Shown here: positions 18,673-27,635 of the stretch, in pieces
How the letters are laid out: each line of letters begins with the position of its first letter
How positions within the stretch are numbered: position 1 is the stretch's first letter
Assembly (NCBI RefSeq): GCF_031844705.1
Contig: NZ_CP134609.1
Location: 5,704,001-5,768,000, forward strand
DNA from: Streptomyces sp. ITFR-16
GTDB taxonomy: Bacteria > Actinomycetota > Actinomycetes > Streptomycetales > Streptomycetaceae
Direction: 5' to 3'
Length of the DNA: 64,000 bases
Notes under the pieces: model-generated
What the model was told of the DNA's origin: nothing
The model's input: the letters and a program-made list of their open reading frames with translations, nothing else
The model's database searches: none
Position numbers and translations under genes: made by a program

Positions 18673-19797
18673 GTGGCGCATTCGGTGGTGCGGGGGACGG
18701 GACCGGCGGCGGACAGGGCCCGGGCGGTCCAGCGGTTCGGCGAGCGGTGGCTGCGGGATCCGGCCGGGCCGGGCGGCGGCGGGAGCTTCGTGTGCTCGCC
18801 GGCCGGGCTGTGGCTGGCCCTGGCCTCGGTCGCGGCGGGCGCGCGCGGGGAGAGTGCCCGGGAGCTGCGGGCGGCGCTCGGGACGGCCGGGCGGGAGGCG
18901 GCCGACGCCGTGACGGCCGGGGCGCGCGAGCTGGCGGGCACCGACGCGCTGGGCGTGGCCACCCGGGTGTGGAGCCGGGCGCCCCTGCACCGGGAGTACC
19001 GCGAGGCCCTGCCGGACGTGGGGTTCGGGCCGATGGAGGACGCCGAGGAGATCGACGCCTGGGTGCGCGAGGCCACCGGCGGGCTGATCGGCCGGCTGCC
19101 GCTGTCCCTCGATGACAGCATGCTGCTGGTGCTCGTCAACGTCCTGGCGCTGAAGGCGCGCTGGGAGGACCCGTTCGACCGCGAGCGCACCCGCGACCGG
19201 CCCTTCACCGACGCGGCCGGGACCTGCCGGGAGGTGCCGACCATGCACGGCGACCCGGCCCCCTGGGACGTCTGGATGGCCGGGGGCACGTTCGTCGTGG
19301 AGCTGCGCTGCCGCACGGGCCGGGCCGGGAGCGCCCCGGCCCGGGTCCGGCTGGTGCTGGGCCGGCCGGGCGAGGGGGCGGCGGACGTGCTGACCGCGGC
19401 CTGGGCGCCGGCGGAGGCGCGCACCCGGCTCGACGCGGACGCCGTGAGCATCGCGGTCCCGCGCTTCACCCTTCGCACGAACATCCAGGTCACCGACCAC
19501 TTGCCGGGGCTCGGCATCCGGCTCTCCACGACCGCGGCCGCCGACTTCTCGGGGCTCTCGCCCGTCCCGCTGATGATCTCCCAGGTGGTGCAGGAGGCCG
19601 TGGTGAAGGTGGCCGAGGAGGGGGTGGAGGCCGCGGCCGTGACGGTCCTGGCGGCCCCGGCCGGCGCGGCGCCCCCGCCGCCCCGGCGCGTCCTGCACCT
19701 CGCCTTCGACCGGCCGTTCGGCATCGTCGTGCTGGACGGCGCCGGTGAACTCCCGCTCTTCGCGGGCTGGCAGGCGGACATCCCGGCCGGGGGCTGA
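18673..19797 (+). CDS. Serpin family serine protease inhibitor
   Basis: A 374-residue serpin with family landmarks: SFVCSPAGLWLALASVAAGA near the N-terminus, LVLVNVLALKARWEDPF in the middle, and FDRPFGIVVLD near the C-terminus. The hinge reads VAEEGVEAAAVTVL, with the EEG and the small-residue AAA typical of inhibitory serpins. Counting 17 residues from the hinge puts P1-P1' near Gly-Ala, hinting at an elastase-like target; this is inference. There is no signal peptide, so it probably protects the cytosol. The start is GTG at 18673 with AAGGGG upstream. Confidence 0.88.
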   Translation: MAHSVVRGTGPAADRARAVQRFGERWLRDPAGPGGGGSFVCSPAGLWLALASVAAGARGESARELRAALGTAGREAADAVTAGARELAGTDALGVATRVWSRAPLHREYREALPDVGFGPMEDAEEIDAWVREATGGLIGRLPLSLDDSMLLVLVNVLALKARWEDPFDRERTRDRPFTDAAGTCREVPTMHGDPAPWDVWMAGGTFVVELRCRTGRAGSAPARVRLVLGRPGEGAADVLTAAWAPAEARTRLDADAVSIAVPRFTLRTNIQVTDHLPGLGIRLSTTAAADFSGLSPVPLMISQVVQEAVVKVAEEGVEAAAVTVLAAPAGAAPPPPRRVLHLAFDRPFGIVVLDGAGELPLFAGWQADIPAGG

Positions 19798-19812
19798 GCC
19801 CGAGGGCTCAGC
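19793..19812. terminator. Bidirectional hairpin overlapping both convergent stops
   Basis: GCTGAGCCC (19793-19801), loop GA, and GGGCTCAGC (19804-19812) form a perfect 9-bp stem. It contains the serpin TGA on one strand and the DUF2330 TGA on the other. Confidence 0.7.
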
Positions 19813-20953
19813 GCACCAGCGGCGGTGGCACGGTGACCGGGGGCGGCGGGAGCACCGGGCGCCGCCGCCGGGCCCGGGCCGTCAGCAGCAGCACCGCGGC
19901 CGCCACCGCCACCACGCCGAGCAGCGAGAGCACCCAGGCGGGCATGGGGCCCACGGTCAGCAGTTCGTCCCGGTAGCGGACCGTGCGGTACGGGGTGTCC
20001 GCCGCCGTCGCCCGCAGTTCGTGGTCGCCGTCGATCTGCGAGGGCCGGGGGAACGACTGGTCGATCGCCGTGACGAAGACCGGTTTCCCGCCCGTCATCG
20101 CCTCCAGGGCCGGGTAGGCCTCCTCGGCGGGGTCGAACCGGTCCGCGTACGTCACCTCCGGCGGCAGCCCGCCGATCGTGCCGCGCGGCTCCATGCGGTG
20201 GTCCGCCAGGACGTACAGCCCCAGCGACTGCGCGGTCGTGGCCAGCTTCGACAGGCGCATCGGGTAGACCAGCCGGTCGCTGGCGAACTTCAGGCGCAGC
20301 GGGTCCAGCGTGCCCCGCAGCGCGCCGCCGCTCTCCTGGGGCGCGAGCCGCACCGCCACGTACTCCCACTTCTGCTCGACGTAGGGGCGCAGCGCCCCGG
20401 CGAGCCGGTCGGGGAGTTCGAAGCCGTTCTCGCTCAGCCAGTTCTCCAGGGCCGCCGGGTCGGTCGCCGCGAGCCGGGCCACGTCGAAGGGGCCGAGCCG
20501 CTCGCGGCCGACCACCTGGACGGGTGCGCCCGCCGAGGGGGCCGCCGCGCCGTCACCGGAGCCGTGGCCCGAACCGCCGAACGGCCAGTCCTTCTCGCGC
20601 GGCCAGAAGTAGTGCCGGGTCTCGGTCACGGGTGCGGTGAGGGCCCGCAGGTCCGAGAAGAGCGAGGCGTCGCCGAGCTTCACCGTGGCGCGGTGCGGCA
20701 CGGGCATGATCCAGGCCGCGTCCGGCGCGTTCCCGCGCACCGTGAGCTGCATGACGATCTGTTCGGTGGTGCCGTCCCAGTCGACGACGGACGTCTCCCG
20801 GTCGACGGAGACCGTGCTGTTCCGGTCCACGACCATCGCCCCGCAGCCACAGGCGTACGCCGGTGCGATCAGCGACCCCAGCTGCAACGACAGCACCATC
20901 ATGACCAGGCAGAGCGCGCGCAACGTCCGGCCCCGGGACCTGTCTGCCCGCAT
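19808..20953 (-). CDS. DUF2330 domain membrane-anchored extracellular protein
   Basis: A 381-residue protein with a signal peptide ending at the family-typical AYACGCGAMVV, where CGCGA marks the start of DUF2330. The extracellular domain (about residues 36-330) has the VVDWDGTTEQIVMQL and AAWIMPVP segments. A C-terminal helix (WVLSLLGVVAVAAAVLLL) and an Arg-rich tail anchor it. Function is unknown. ATG 20953 is preferred because GGGAG is seven bases upstream; an ATG at 20977 is possible. Confidence 0.85.
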   Translation of the reverse strand: MRADRSRGRTLRALCLVMMVLSLQLGSLIAPAYACGCGAMVVDRNSTVSVDRETSVVDWDGTTEQIVMQLTVRGNAPDAAWIMPVPHRATVKLGDASLFSDLRALTAPVTETRHYFWPREKDWPFGGSGHGSGDGAAAPSAGAPVQVVGRERLGPFDVARLAATDPAALENWLSENGFELPDRLAGALRPYVEQKWEYVAVRLAPQESGGALRGTLDPLRLKFASDRLVYPMRLSKLATTAQSLGLYVLADHRMEPRGTIGGLPPEVTYADRFDPAEEAYPALEAMTGGKPVFVTAIDQSFPRPSQIDGDHELRATAADTPYRTVRYRDELLTVGPMPAWVLSLLGVVAVAAAVLLLTARARRRRPVLPPPPVTVPPPLVR

Positions 20954-21209
20954 GTGTTCTCTCCCAGCCCACCGCATCCGGCGCCGCCCTCCCCGTGGTC
21001 CCCGATCACGGGCTCAGACGTGGCTGCGGCGTGGCCGGTTCCGGCCGTACGGACGGATCCTGAACGCCTGGTCGAGCGGGCTTTCGGACAAAGCGGGATG
21101 ACAGTCAGGTGAAGAGAGGGTTGATTGGGTCTACCTCATAGCGCAATGCGAAGGTTTCACAGCATGCCCGGACCGGGCGGCACCACAACGGCGGGAGGGT
21201 CGGCGCAGC
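20954..21209. other. Divergent intergenic region before the GT87-PAP2 gene
   Basis: No gene is supported in these 256 bases. They must carry promoters for the DUF2330 gene and the GT87-PAP2 gene. Nothing symmetrical was found. Confidence 0.4.
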
Positions 21210-23237
21210 GTGGCGAACGCGGAGCACAGGGTGCGCGGAGACGCGACGGCGGGAGCGGGGACCGGGGCGGCGCGGGCGGTGCTCTGGCTGGTCGTGGCGG
21301 CGCTGGCCGTCCGGCAGATGGCGGTGGTGCTGCGGCAGCCACCCGGCGAACGGCTCACCGATCTGGAGACCTGGATCGGTGAGAACGGTGTGCTTCATGT
21401 GACGGGCTCGCTGTACGACACCGACCGGTTCACCGGGACCCCCTTCGCCGGGCTGGTCCTGAAGCCACTGACCCGCACGGCCGAACAGAGCCTCGGCGTC
21501 GCCTGGACGTTCGGCTCGCTGCTGCTGGTCGCCGCGCTCGGCGTCATCGCGGCGCGCGCCCTGCCCACGCCGGTCGGCCGGCGCACGGCGCTGTTCGCCG
21601 CGCCCGTCGCGATCAGCCTGCTGATGCTCTCGCTGCCGGTGCGCAACGCCCTGCACCTGGGCCAGGTCAGCATCCTGCCGGTGCTCCTGGTCCTGGTCGG
21701 CCTCTTCGTCGTCCGGGGCGAACGCGCGGCGGGCGTCCTGATCGGGGTGGCCGCCGCGCTCCAGCCGACCGTGCTGCTGTTCGCCGTGCTCCTGCTCCTC
21801 ACCGGCAGACGCCGGGCGGCGGTGACCGGCGGCGCCGCGTTCGCCGCCTGCACGGCGCTTGCCTGGGCCGCGATGCCGCACGACTCGTGGACGTACTGGG
21901 TGCACCACGTCGCCGGGGCCGGGCTCGGCGACCAGGCGGACAGCCTCGCCAACCAGTCCCTGCACGGTGCGCTGCTCCGCCTCGGCCTGGCAGGACCGCT
22001 GGAGATCGTGCTGTTCGTGGCGCTGGCCGCCGCCGTCTGCTTCATCGGCCTGCGCCGCGCCGTACGGTACGCGCGCGACGGGCAGCTCCTGCTCGCCGTC
22101 GCCGTGACCGGCTGTGTCGCCGTCGCGGTGTCCCCGACCGCCTGGCAGCACCAGCTGCTCTGGGTGCTGCTCGCCGTGGTCGGCCGGGTCGGCAGGCGGG
22201 CCTCGGACCGGATGGTGTGGCCGGCCGTCGTGGTCCTCGTGATCACCCTGCCGGGCACGATGCTGCTGCCCAACATCGAGGCGGTCTTCCCGGTCCGGGA
22301 CAACGTGCTGCTGATCGCCGCGCTCGGGGCCGCGTGCGCCGCCCCGTTCCTGCCGCGCACCTCCCCCTACTGGCAGCATCCCGTCCCCACGGCGTACGCG
22401 GTCCCGGTGCGGGCCCGCTGGAAACGGGTGCCGCTGGTGCCGTTCTGGCGGCGGGTGCTCAGCCGCCCCAACCTGCTGCTGGAACTCCTGCTGATCCGGG
22501 TCGTCTACTCCGCGTACGCCCATGTCCGGCTGGCCGCGACGGCGGGACGGGCCACCGCCGAGCACCACGGCCGCCAGGTCCACGCGCTGGAGCGGTGGCT
22601 GCACATCGACATCGAGCACTGGGCCAACCACGCGGTCGTCGGCGTCGGGTGGCTGCGTGGCTTCTTCGACTACTACTACTCGACGTTCCACTTCATCGTG
22701 CCGCTGTCGATCCTCGCGGTGCTCTACGTGCGCCGCCCCGCCGACTACCGCTGGGCGCGCAGCTCCATCGGCTTCGCCACCCTGCTGGCCCTGGTCGGCT
22801 TCTGGCTCTACCCGCTGGCCCCGCCCCGGCTGATGCCGGGGCTCGGCTTCATCGACACGGTCCACGGCGTCCAGGACTTCGCGAAGCCCGACTACGGCTC
22901 GCTGACCGCGATGACCAACCAGTACGCGGCGATGCCCTCGCTGCACTTCGGCTGGTCCCTGTGGTGCGGCGTGGTGATCGTGCTGCTCGCCCCGAAGACG
23001 TGGATGAAGGTGCTGGGGCTGCTGCACCCGCTGTTCACGGTCTCCGCGATCGTCGCGACCGCCAACCACTGGGTGCTCGACGCGGTCGGCGGGGCAGCAG
23101 TGGTCGCCCTCGGCTTCGGCCTCACCTACGTCCTGGCCGGGCCGCGCCGGCTCCGGGAACCCGCGCCGGGCGGCATGCGCGCGCCGGAGGAAGCGGTGCC
23201 GGAGCCGGCCGGGGAGGCCGTGGCCGCCAAGCCCTGA
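21210..23237 (+). CDS. Bifunctional GT87 glycosyltransferase / PAP2-type phosphatase
   Basis: A 675-residue membrane protein joining two enzymes. Residues about 20-400 have eight or more helices and resemble GT87 polyprenol-phosphate-mannose-dependent glycosyltransferases. Residues about 420-640 form an Aur1/Ipt1-like PAP2 domain with PLAPPRLMPG, AAMPSLHFGWS and NHWVLDAVGG, where His, Arg and Asp form the phosphatase site. The fusion is recurrent in Streptomyces. Assembly or recycling of a cell-envelope mannolipid or inositol lipid is likely. The start is GTG at 21210 with a weak GGAGGG; a strong terminator follows. Confidence 0.87.
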   Translation: MANAEHRVRGDATAGAGTGAARAVLWLVVAALAVRQMAVVLRQPPGERLTDLETWIGENGVLHVTGSLYDTDRFTGTPFAGLVLKPLTRTAEQSLGVAWTFGSLLLVAALGVIAARALPTPVGRRTALFAAPVAISLLMLSLPVRNALHLGQVSILPVLLVLVGLFVVRGERAAGVLIGVAAALQPTVLLFAVLLLLTGRRRAAVTGGAAFAACTALAWAAMPHDSWTYWVHHVAGAGLGDQADSLANQSLHGALLRLGLAGPLEIVLFVALAAAVCFIGLRRAVRYARDGQLLLAVAVTGCVAVAVSPTAWQHQLLWVLLAVVGRVGRRASDRMVWPAVVVLVITLPGTMLLPNIEAVFPVRDNVLLIAALGAACAAPFLPRTSPYWQHPVPTAYAVPVRARWKRVPLVPFWRRVLSRPNLLLELLLIRVVYSAYAHVRLAATAGRATAEHHGRQVHALERWLHIDIEHWANHAVVGVGWLRGFFDYYYSTFHFIVPLSILAVLYVRRPADYRWARSSIGFATLLALVGFWLYPLAPPRLMPGLGFIDTVHGVQDFAKPDYGSLTAMTNQYAAMPSLHFGWSLWCGVVIVLLAPKTWMKVLGLLHPLFTVSAIVATANHWVLDAVGGAAVVALGFGLTYVLAGPRRLREPAPGGMRAPEEAVPEPAGEAVAAKP

Positions 23238-23245
23238 GGACGCGC

Positions 23246-23287
23246 CGAAGGGGTGCGGGGAGACAAAAACGTCCCCGCACCCCTTCG
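23246..23287. terminator. Rho-independent-like hairpin after GT87-PAP2
   Basis: CGAAGGGGTGCGGGGA (23246-23261) pairs perfectly with its complement at 23272-23287 across a ten-base A-rich loop, GACAAAAACG. It directly follows the stop of the GT87-PAP2 gene. Confidence 0.85.
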
Positions 23288-23348
23288 CCATGTGGATCGT
23301 CGCCCTCCCAGGATCCTCCGGCCGGCCGGGGCCCGCCACTCGGACGGC

Positions 23349-24316
23349 TCAGTGGGAGGGCCCCAGCGCCCACGTGGCGAGGGACAGCGCGAGCATCGAG
23401 ACCACGGTGGAGGCGACCACGCAGTCCCGGGCGAGGCCCGTGTCCAGGCCGTACTCGCGGGCGTGGACGAAGGCGTTCTGCGCGGTCGGCAGCGCCGAGC
23501 AGCGCACCACCGCCGGCACCTGGTGGTCCGGCAGGTGCAGCAGCGGACCGGCGACGGCGTAGGCGAGCAGCGGCTGCGCCGCTGTCTTCAGCCCGACCGC
23601 GACGGCCGTCTCGGCCCGCCCCGCCCCCGGCTCGCGCCGCCCGGGCCGCCGTGCAGCGACAGGCCCAGCGTGATCAGGGCCGTCGGCACGGCCGCCGCGC
23701 CCAGCACGTCGCAGGAGTGGCCGAGGGCGGCCGGAAGCCGCAGCCCGGTCGCGGAGACGGCGACCCCGAGCAGCGAGGCCATGATGATCGGGTTGCGGAC
23801 GGGCATGGTCAGCATCCGCCGCAGCCCGGCGCCGGGCCGCGCGTCGGCGGGCCCGCCATCCGTCCGCGTACCCGAGTCCAGCAGCGTGAGGATCACCGGT
23901 GAGACCACCAGCACCTGGAACAGGATGACCTGGGCGACGAACGAGGCGTCGCCGAGCACCTGCACCGCCACCGGGATGCCCAGATTGGCGGAGTTGACGT
24001 AACCGGAGGCCATGGAGCCGATCGCCGCGTCGGCCAGGCCGCGCCCGAACAGCCGCCGGGCCGCCAGGAACCCCAGCGCGCAGACCAGGGCCGTGCCCGC
24101 CGCGAACGCGACCATCGAGGGATGGGCGAAGTCGGCCGGCCGGGACCCTGCCACCACGGTGAACAGGGCGGCGGGCATGGCCACATGGAAGACGAACCTG
24201 CCGAGCACCCGCTCCGCGTGCTCCCCGAGCAGGCCGCCGCGCGCGACCGCGTAACCGATGCCCGTCAGGACCCAGATGGGGGCGAATCCGGAGAGCAGCG
24301 CATGCATGCCCGCCAT
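23349..24316 (-). pseudogene. AEC family transporter broken by a frameshift
   Basis: The first 220 or so residues read as a normal auxin-efflux-carrier family permease (APIWVLTGIGYAVARGG, then MASGYVNSANLGIPVAV with the conserved Asn and Gly-Ile-Pro). The frame then leaves the family after LGLSLHG. The expected C-terminus (AETAVAVGLKTAAQPLLAY through to the last helix and a TGA at 23349) continues in another frame. The change falls within a GGC/GCC-rich run near 23630-23653 and is repaired by adding one base. It is either a true frameshift or a base-calling error in a GC run. It follows the P450 by 39 bases on the same strand. Confidence 0.75.
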
Positions 24317-24355
24317 GATCCGTGCCCGCCCCCGCCGGGACGCGGGCGGCCCCGG

Positions 24356-25606
24356 TCAGGCGACCGGGGTGCTCACCCGGAGCTGCTTGATGCCGTTGAG
24401 CCAGGCCGACCGCAGCCGCCGGGGGTCCCCGGTCAGCCGCAGGCCGGGCAGCACGTCCGCGATGGCGTTGAAGATCAGGTCGATCTCCATCACGGCCAGG
24501 GACTTGCCCAGGCAGAAGTGCGGGCCGCCGCCGCCGAAGCCCAGGTGCGGGTTGGGGTCGCGGGTGATGTCGAAGTCCTCCGGGTGGTCGAAGACCTCGG
24601 GGTCGTTGTTGGCCGAGGAGTAGAACAGCCCGACCCGGTCGCCCTTCTTGATCTGCTGCCCGCCCAGTTCGACGTCCTGGGTGGCCGTCCGCTGGAAGGA
24701 GACCACCGGGGTCGCCCAGCGCACGATCTCCTCGGCGGTCGTGCCCGGCCGCTCGCGCTTGTAGAGCTCCCACTGCTCGGGGTGGGTGAGGAAGGCGTGC
24801 ATGCCGTGGCTGATGGCGTTGCGGGTGGTCTCGTTGCCGGCCACGGCGAGCAGGATCACGAAGAAGCCGAACTCGTCGGAGGAGAGGTTGCCCTCGCCCT
24901 CGGCGGCGACCAGCTGGGAGACGATGTCCTTGGCCGGGCACTCCTTGCGCGCCGCCGCGAGGTTCATCGAGTACGAGACGATCTCCATGGCCGCCTCGGC
25001 GCCGATCTCCTCGGTGATCGCGTACTCCGGATCGTCGTACGCGGCCATCTTGTTGGACCAGTCGAAGATCCGGGACCGGTCCTCCTGGGGGACGCCGATG
25101 AGCTCGGCGATGGCCTGGAGCGGCAGTTCGACGGCGATGTTGGTCACGAAGTCGAACGAGCCGTCCTCGTCGGCGGCGGCGAGCGCCGTCTCGACGATCG
25201 AGCGCGCCCGGCTGCGCAGCGCCTGCTCCAGGGAGCGGACCGCGCGGGGGGTGAAGCCGCGCTGCACGATCTGGCGGACCCGGGTGTGCTCGGGCGGGTC
25301 CATGTTCAGCATGATCAGCTTCTGGACATCGATCTGGTCACGGCTGATCGTCTCGTTGAAGCGGATGACGGCCGTGTTGGTGTGCGAGGAGAACAACTCG
25401 GGATGCGTGGAAACGTACTTGACGTCCGCGTGCCGGGTGACGGCCCAGTACCCCGCGTCGTCGAAGCCGGAGATGCCGGTGGGCTGGGTGCACCACCACA
25501 CCGGAGCGGTCTCCCGCATCCGGGCGAACTCGGGGTGCGGAACACGGGCTTGGAGCAGGTCGGGGTCGGTGAAGTCGAACCCTTCGGGCAGATGGGGGCA
25601 GGGCAT
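24356..25606 (-). CDS. cyp125: Cytochrome P450, CYP125-like (steroid C26/27 hydroxylase type)
   Basis: A 416-residue P450. The I-helix oxygen motif is AVAGNETTRN, the K-helix Glu-Arg pair is in AEEIVRW, and the haem loop FGGGGPHFCLGK places the ligand at Cys365. The C-terminus SAWLNGIKQLRV closely recalls mycobacterial CYP125, which starts oxidation of the cholesterol side chain. The ATG at 25606 with GGAG upstream is used; the 22 extra codons upstream are not P450-like. It is divergent from the fadA5-like thiolase, as Rv3545c and Rv3546 are in M. tuberculosis. Steroid oxidation is inferred from these similarities. Confidence 0.85.
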   Translation of the reverse strand: MPCPHLPEGFDFTDPDLLQARVPHPEFARMRETAPVWWCTQPTGISGFDDAGYWAVTRHADVKYVSTHPELFSSHTNTAVIRFNETISRDQIDVQKLIMLNMDPPEHTRVRQIVQRGFTPRAVRSLEQALRSRARSIVETALAAADEDGSFDFVTNIAVELPLQAIAELIGVPQEDRSRIFDWSNKMAAYDDPEYAITEEIGAEAAMEIVSYSMNLAAARKECPAKDIVSQLVAAEGEGNLSSDEFGFFVILLAVAGNETTRNAISHGMHAFLTHPEQWELYKRERPGTTAEEIVRWATPVVSFQRTATQDVELGGQQIKKGDRVGLFYSSANNDPEVFDHPEDFDITRDPNPHLGFGGGGPHFCLGKSLAVMEIDLIFNAIADVLPGLRLTGDPRRLRSAWLNGIKQLRVSTPVA

Positions 25607-25691
25607 CGGCAGCTCCAGGTCAAGAACTCCAGGTCGGTCCGAGAGCCGTCCGCACACTGTCTGACGACCCATCAGAAGTTGCCCGAAAGGT

Positions 25692-25705
25692 AGTAACGAG
25701 TTCTA
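25692..25705. promoter_or_regulatory. KstR-type operator of the P450 gene
   Basis: AGTAACGAGTTCTA matches the mycobacterial KstR consensus TNNAACNNGTTNNA at all fixed positions but the first. It lies 86 bases upstream of the P450 start. Confidence 0.6.
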
Positions 25706-25849
25706 CAACTGACAAGGGGCATGGCCCGATCTGTTGCGTGAAGCATCGGTGAACCCGGCCGGTCCGGGGTGCGCGCTGGCCGCGAAGCCGGGGCAAGGTG
25801 CGTGCGCGACCCTTGCGTACCGGGGGTAAGCCTCATAAGACTGCTTGCA

Positions 25850-25871
25850 GAACTAGAACGCGTACTAGTTC
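25850..25871. promoter_or_regulatory. KstR-type operator of the thiolase gene
   Basis: The core TAGAACGCGTACTA (25854-25867) matches the KstR consensus at all fixed positions except one of the second half-site. It lies within a larger palindrome with arms GAACTAG and CTAGTTC. It is about 57 bases upstream of the thiolase start. Confidence 0.65.
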
Positions 25872-25924
25872 CTTTCGCGGGGCGCCGGGACGCCTCCGCG
25901 GAAGCGTGAGGAGAGGACGAGCTC

Positions 25925-27103
25925 ATGGCCGCGGAACCCGTCATCGTCGAAGCCGTACGCACCCCCATCGGCAAGCGCGGAGGCGCGCTCGCCAATCTGC
26001 ACCCCGCCTATCTGCTGGGTGAGACCTACCGTGAACTTCTCGGCCGGACCGGCATCCACGCCGACTGCGTCGAACAGATCGTCGGCGGCACCGTCACCCA
26101 CGCCGGCGAGCAGTCCATGAACCCCGCGCGCAACGCCTGGCTCACCGTGGGGCTTCCGTACGAGACCGCCGCGACGACCGTGGACTGTCAGTGCGGCTCC
26201 TCGCAGCAGGCCTCGCACATGGTCGCCAACATGATCACGGCCGGGGTGATCGACGTCGGCATCAGCTGCGGGGTCGAGGCCATGTCGCGCGTGCCGCTGG
26301 GCAGCGGCTCCAAGCACGGGCCCGGCAAGCCGTGGCCGGACGAGTGGAACGTGGATCTGCCCAACCAGTTCGAGGCCGCCGAGCGCATCGCCCGCAAGCG
26401 CGGCCTCACCCGCGAACGCGTGGACGCACTCGGCGTGCGCTCGCAGGAGAGGGCGGCCGCCGCCTGGGCCGAGGAGCGGTTCAAACGGGAGACGTACGCG
26501 GTCCAGGTGCCCACCACCGAGGCCGAACAGGCCGCCGGGCAGGGCATGTGGCGGCTCGTCGACCGGGACGAGGGGCTGCGCGACACCTCGATGGACGCGC
26601 TCGCCACGCTCAAGCCGGTGATGCCCACCGCCATCCACACCGCGGGCAACTCCAGCCAGATATCCGACGGCGCCTGCGCGATCATGTGGGCCTCCAAGCG
26701 GATGGCGCGGGCCCTCAAACTCAGGCCGAGGGCCCGGATCGTCGCGCAGGCGCTGGTCGGCTCCGACCCGCACTTCCATCTCGACGGCCCCATCGACGCC
26801 ACCCGCGCGGTGCTCGGCAAGGCCGGGATGTCGCTCAGGGACATCGACCTCGTGGAGATCAACGAGGCGTTCGCGTCCGTGGTGCTCAGCTGGGCGCAGG
26901 AGTTCGACCGGGACCTCGACGGACTGGCGAAGGTCAACGTCAACGGCGGCGCGATCGCACTCGGCCACCCCGTCGGCGCCACCGGCGCCCGGCTGATCAC
27001 CACGGCCCTGCACGAACTGGAGCGCGGGGACAAGGAGTTCGCCCTGATCACCATGTGCGCGGGCGGCGCCCTGGCCACCGGCACCATCATCCAGCGGCTC
27101 TAG
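25925..27103 (+). CDS. fadA5: Steroid 3-ketoacyl-CoA thiolase, FadA5-like
   Basis: A 392-residue thiolase. The nucleophile is Cys90 in VDCQCGSSQQ. NEAFASVVLSW, the His of GGAIALGHPVGATG and the second Cys of MCAGGAL are all in place. The wording around these motifs (EAVRTPIGKR at the start, NQFEAAERIA and AGNSSQISDGA in the middle) is very close to M. tuberculosis FadA5, which removes acetyl- or propionyl-CoA from the cholesterol side chain. The ATG at 25925 follows GAGAGGA. It is divergent from the CYP125-like P450. Confidence 0.87.
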   Translation: MAAEPVIVEAVRTPIGKRGGALANLHPAYLLGETYRELLGRTGIHADCVEQIVGGTVTHAGEQSMNPARNAWLTVGLPYETAATTVDCQCGSSQQASHMVANMITAGVIDVGISCGVEAMSRVPLGSGSKHGPGKPWPDEWNVDLPNQFEAAERIARKRGLTRERVDALGVRSQERAAAAWAEERFKRETYAVQVPTTEAEQAAGQGMWRLVDRDEGLRDTSMDALATLKPVMPTAIHTAGNSSQISDGACAIMWASKRMARALKLRPRARIVAQALVGSDPHFHLDGPIDATRAVLGKAGMSLRDIDLVEINEAFASVVLSWAQEFDRDLDGLAKVNVNGGAIALGHPVGATGARLITTALHELERGDKEFALITMCAGGALATGTIIQRL

Positions 27104-27130
27104 GGCGGCATCCGGGCGTCCGGGGCACGC

Positions 27131-27165
27131 CGAAGGCACCGGCCGCTGTGCGTCCGGTGCCTTGG
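27131..27165. terminator. Hairpin after the thiolase gene
   Basis: AAGGCACCGG (27133-27142) pairs with CCGGTGCCTT (27154-27163) across an 11-base loop, 30 bases past the thiolase stop and 30 bases before the end of the convergent transglycosylase. Confidence 0.65.
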
Positions 27166-27194
27166 TGTCACTGCCTGAGGGGGTCCTGGCCGGC

Positions 27195-27635
27195 TCAGTA
27201 CCAGTTGTTGGCCTGCCAGAAGGACCAGGCGCCGCACGGGCTGCCGTAGCGGGAGTTCATGTAGTCCATGCCCCACTTGATCTGGGTGCTGGGGTTGGTC
27301 TGCCAGTCGGCACCGGCGGACGCCATCTTCGAACCGGGCAGGGCCTGGACCAGACCGTACGCGCCGGAGGAGGCGTTGGTCGCGCTCGGGTTCCAGCCGC
27401 TCTCGTGGCTGACGATGTTGCTGAAGCACTGGAACTGCGCGTCGTCACCGATCATCTGCTTCGCCGTGTCCTGGGCGCTCGCGGCGGCGGACGTCGGCGC
27501 GGCGGACGGAGCCGCCATGGCCGGGGAGACACCCAGGCCCAGACCGGTGGCGCTCAGCAGCACGGCCGCACCGGCGACTGCGGACTTGCGACGGGCGTTG
27601 CGGGGCTTGGCGAGAAGGTTACGGGCGAACGACAC
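27195..27635 (-). CDS. Secreted transglycosylase-like cell-wall hydrolase
   Basis: A 146-residue precursor with a signal peptide (RNARRKSAVAGAAVLL through to PAMAAP) and a C-terminal lysozyme-like domain. The catalytic Glu is in NIVSHESGWNP, followed by SGAYGLVQALPGSKM and MDYMNSRYGSPCGAW, a pattern shared with Streptomyces SLT/Rpf-type muralytic enzymes. The start is GTG at 27635 with no ribosome site; TAGGTT a few bases upstream could be a -10 box for a leaderless message. A longer start is possible because the upstream region has its own folded elements. Confidence 0.8.
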   Translation of the reverse strand: MSFARNLLAKPRNARRKSAVAGAAVLLSATGLGLGVSPAMAAPSAAPTSAAASAQDTAKQMIGDDAQFQCFSNIVSHESGWNPSATNASSGAYGLVQALPGSKMASAGADWQTNPSTQIKWGMDYMNSRYGSPCGAWSFWQANNWY

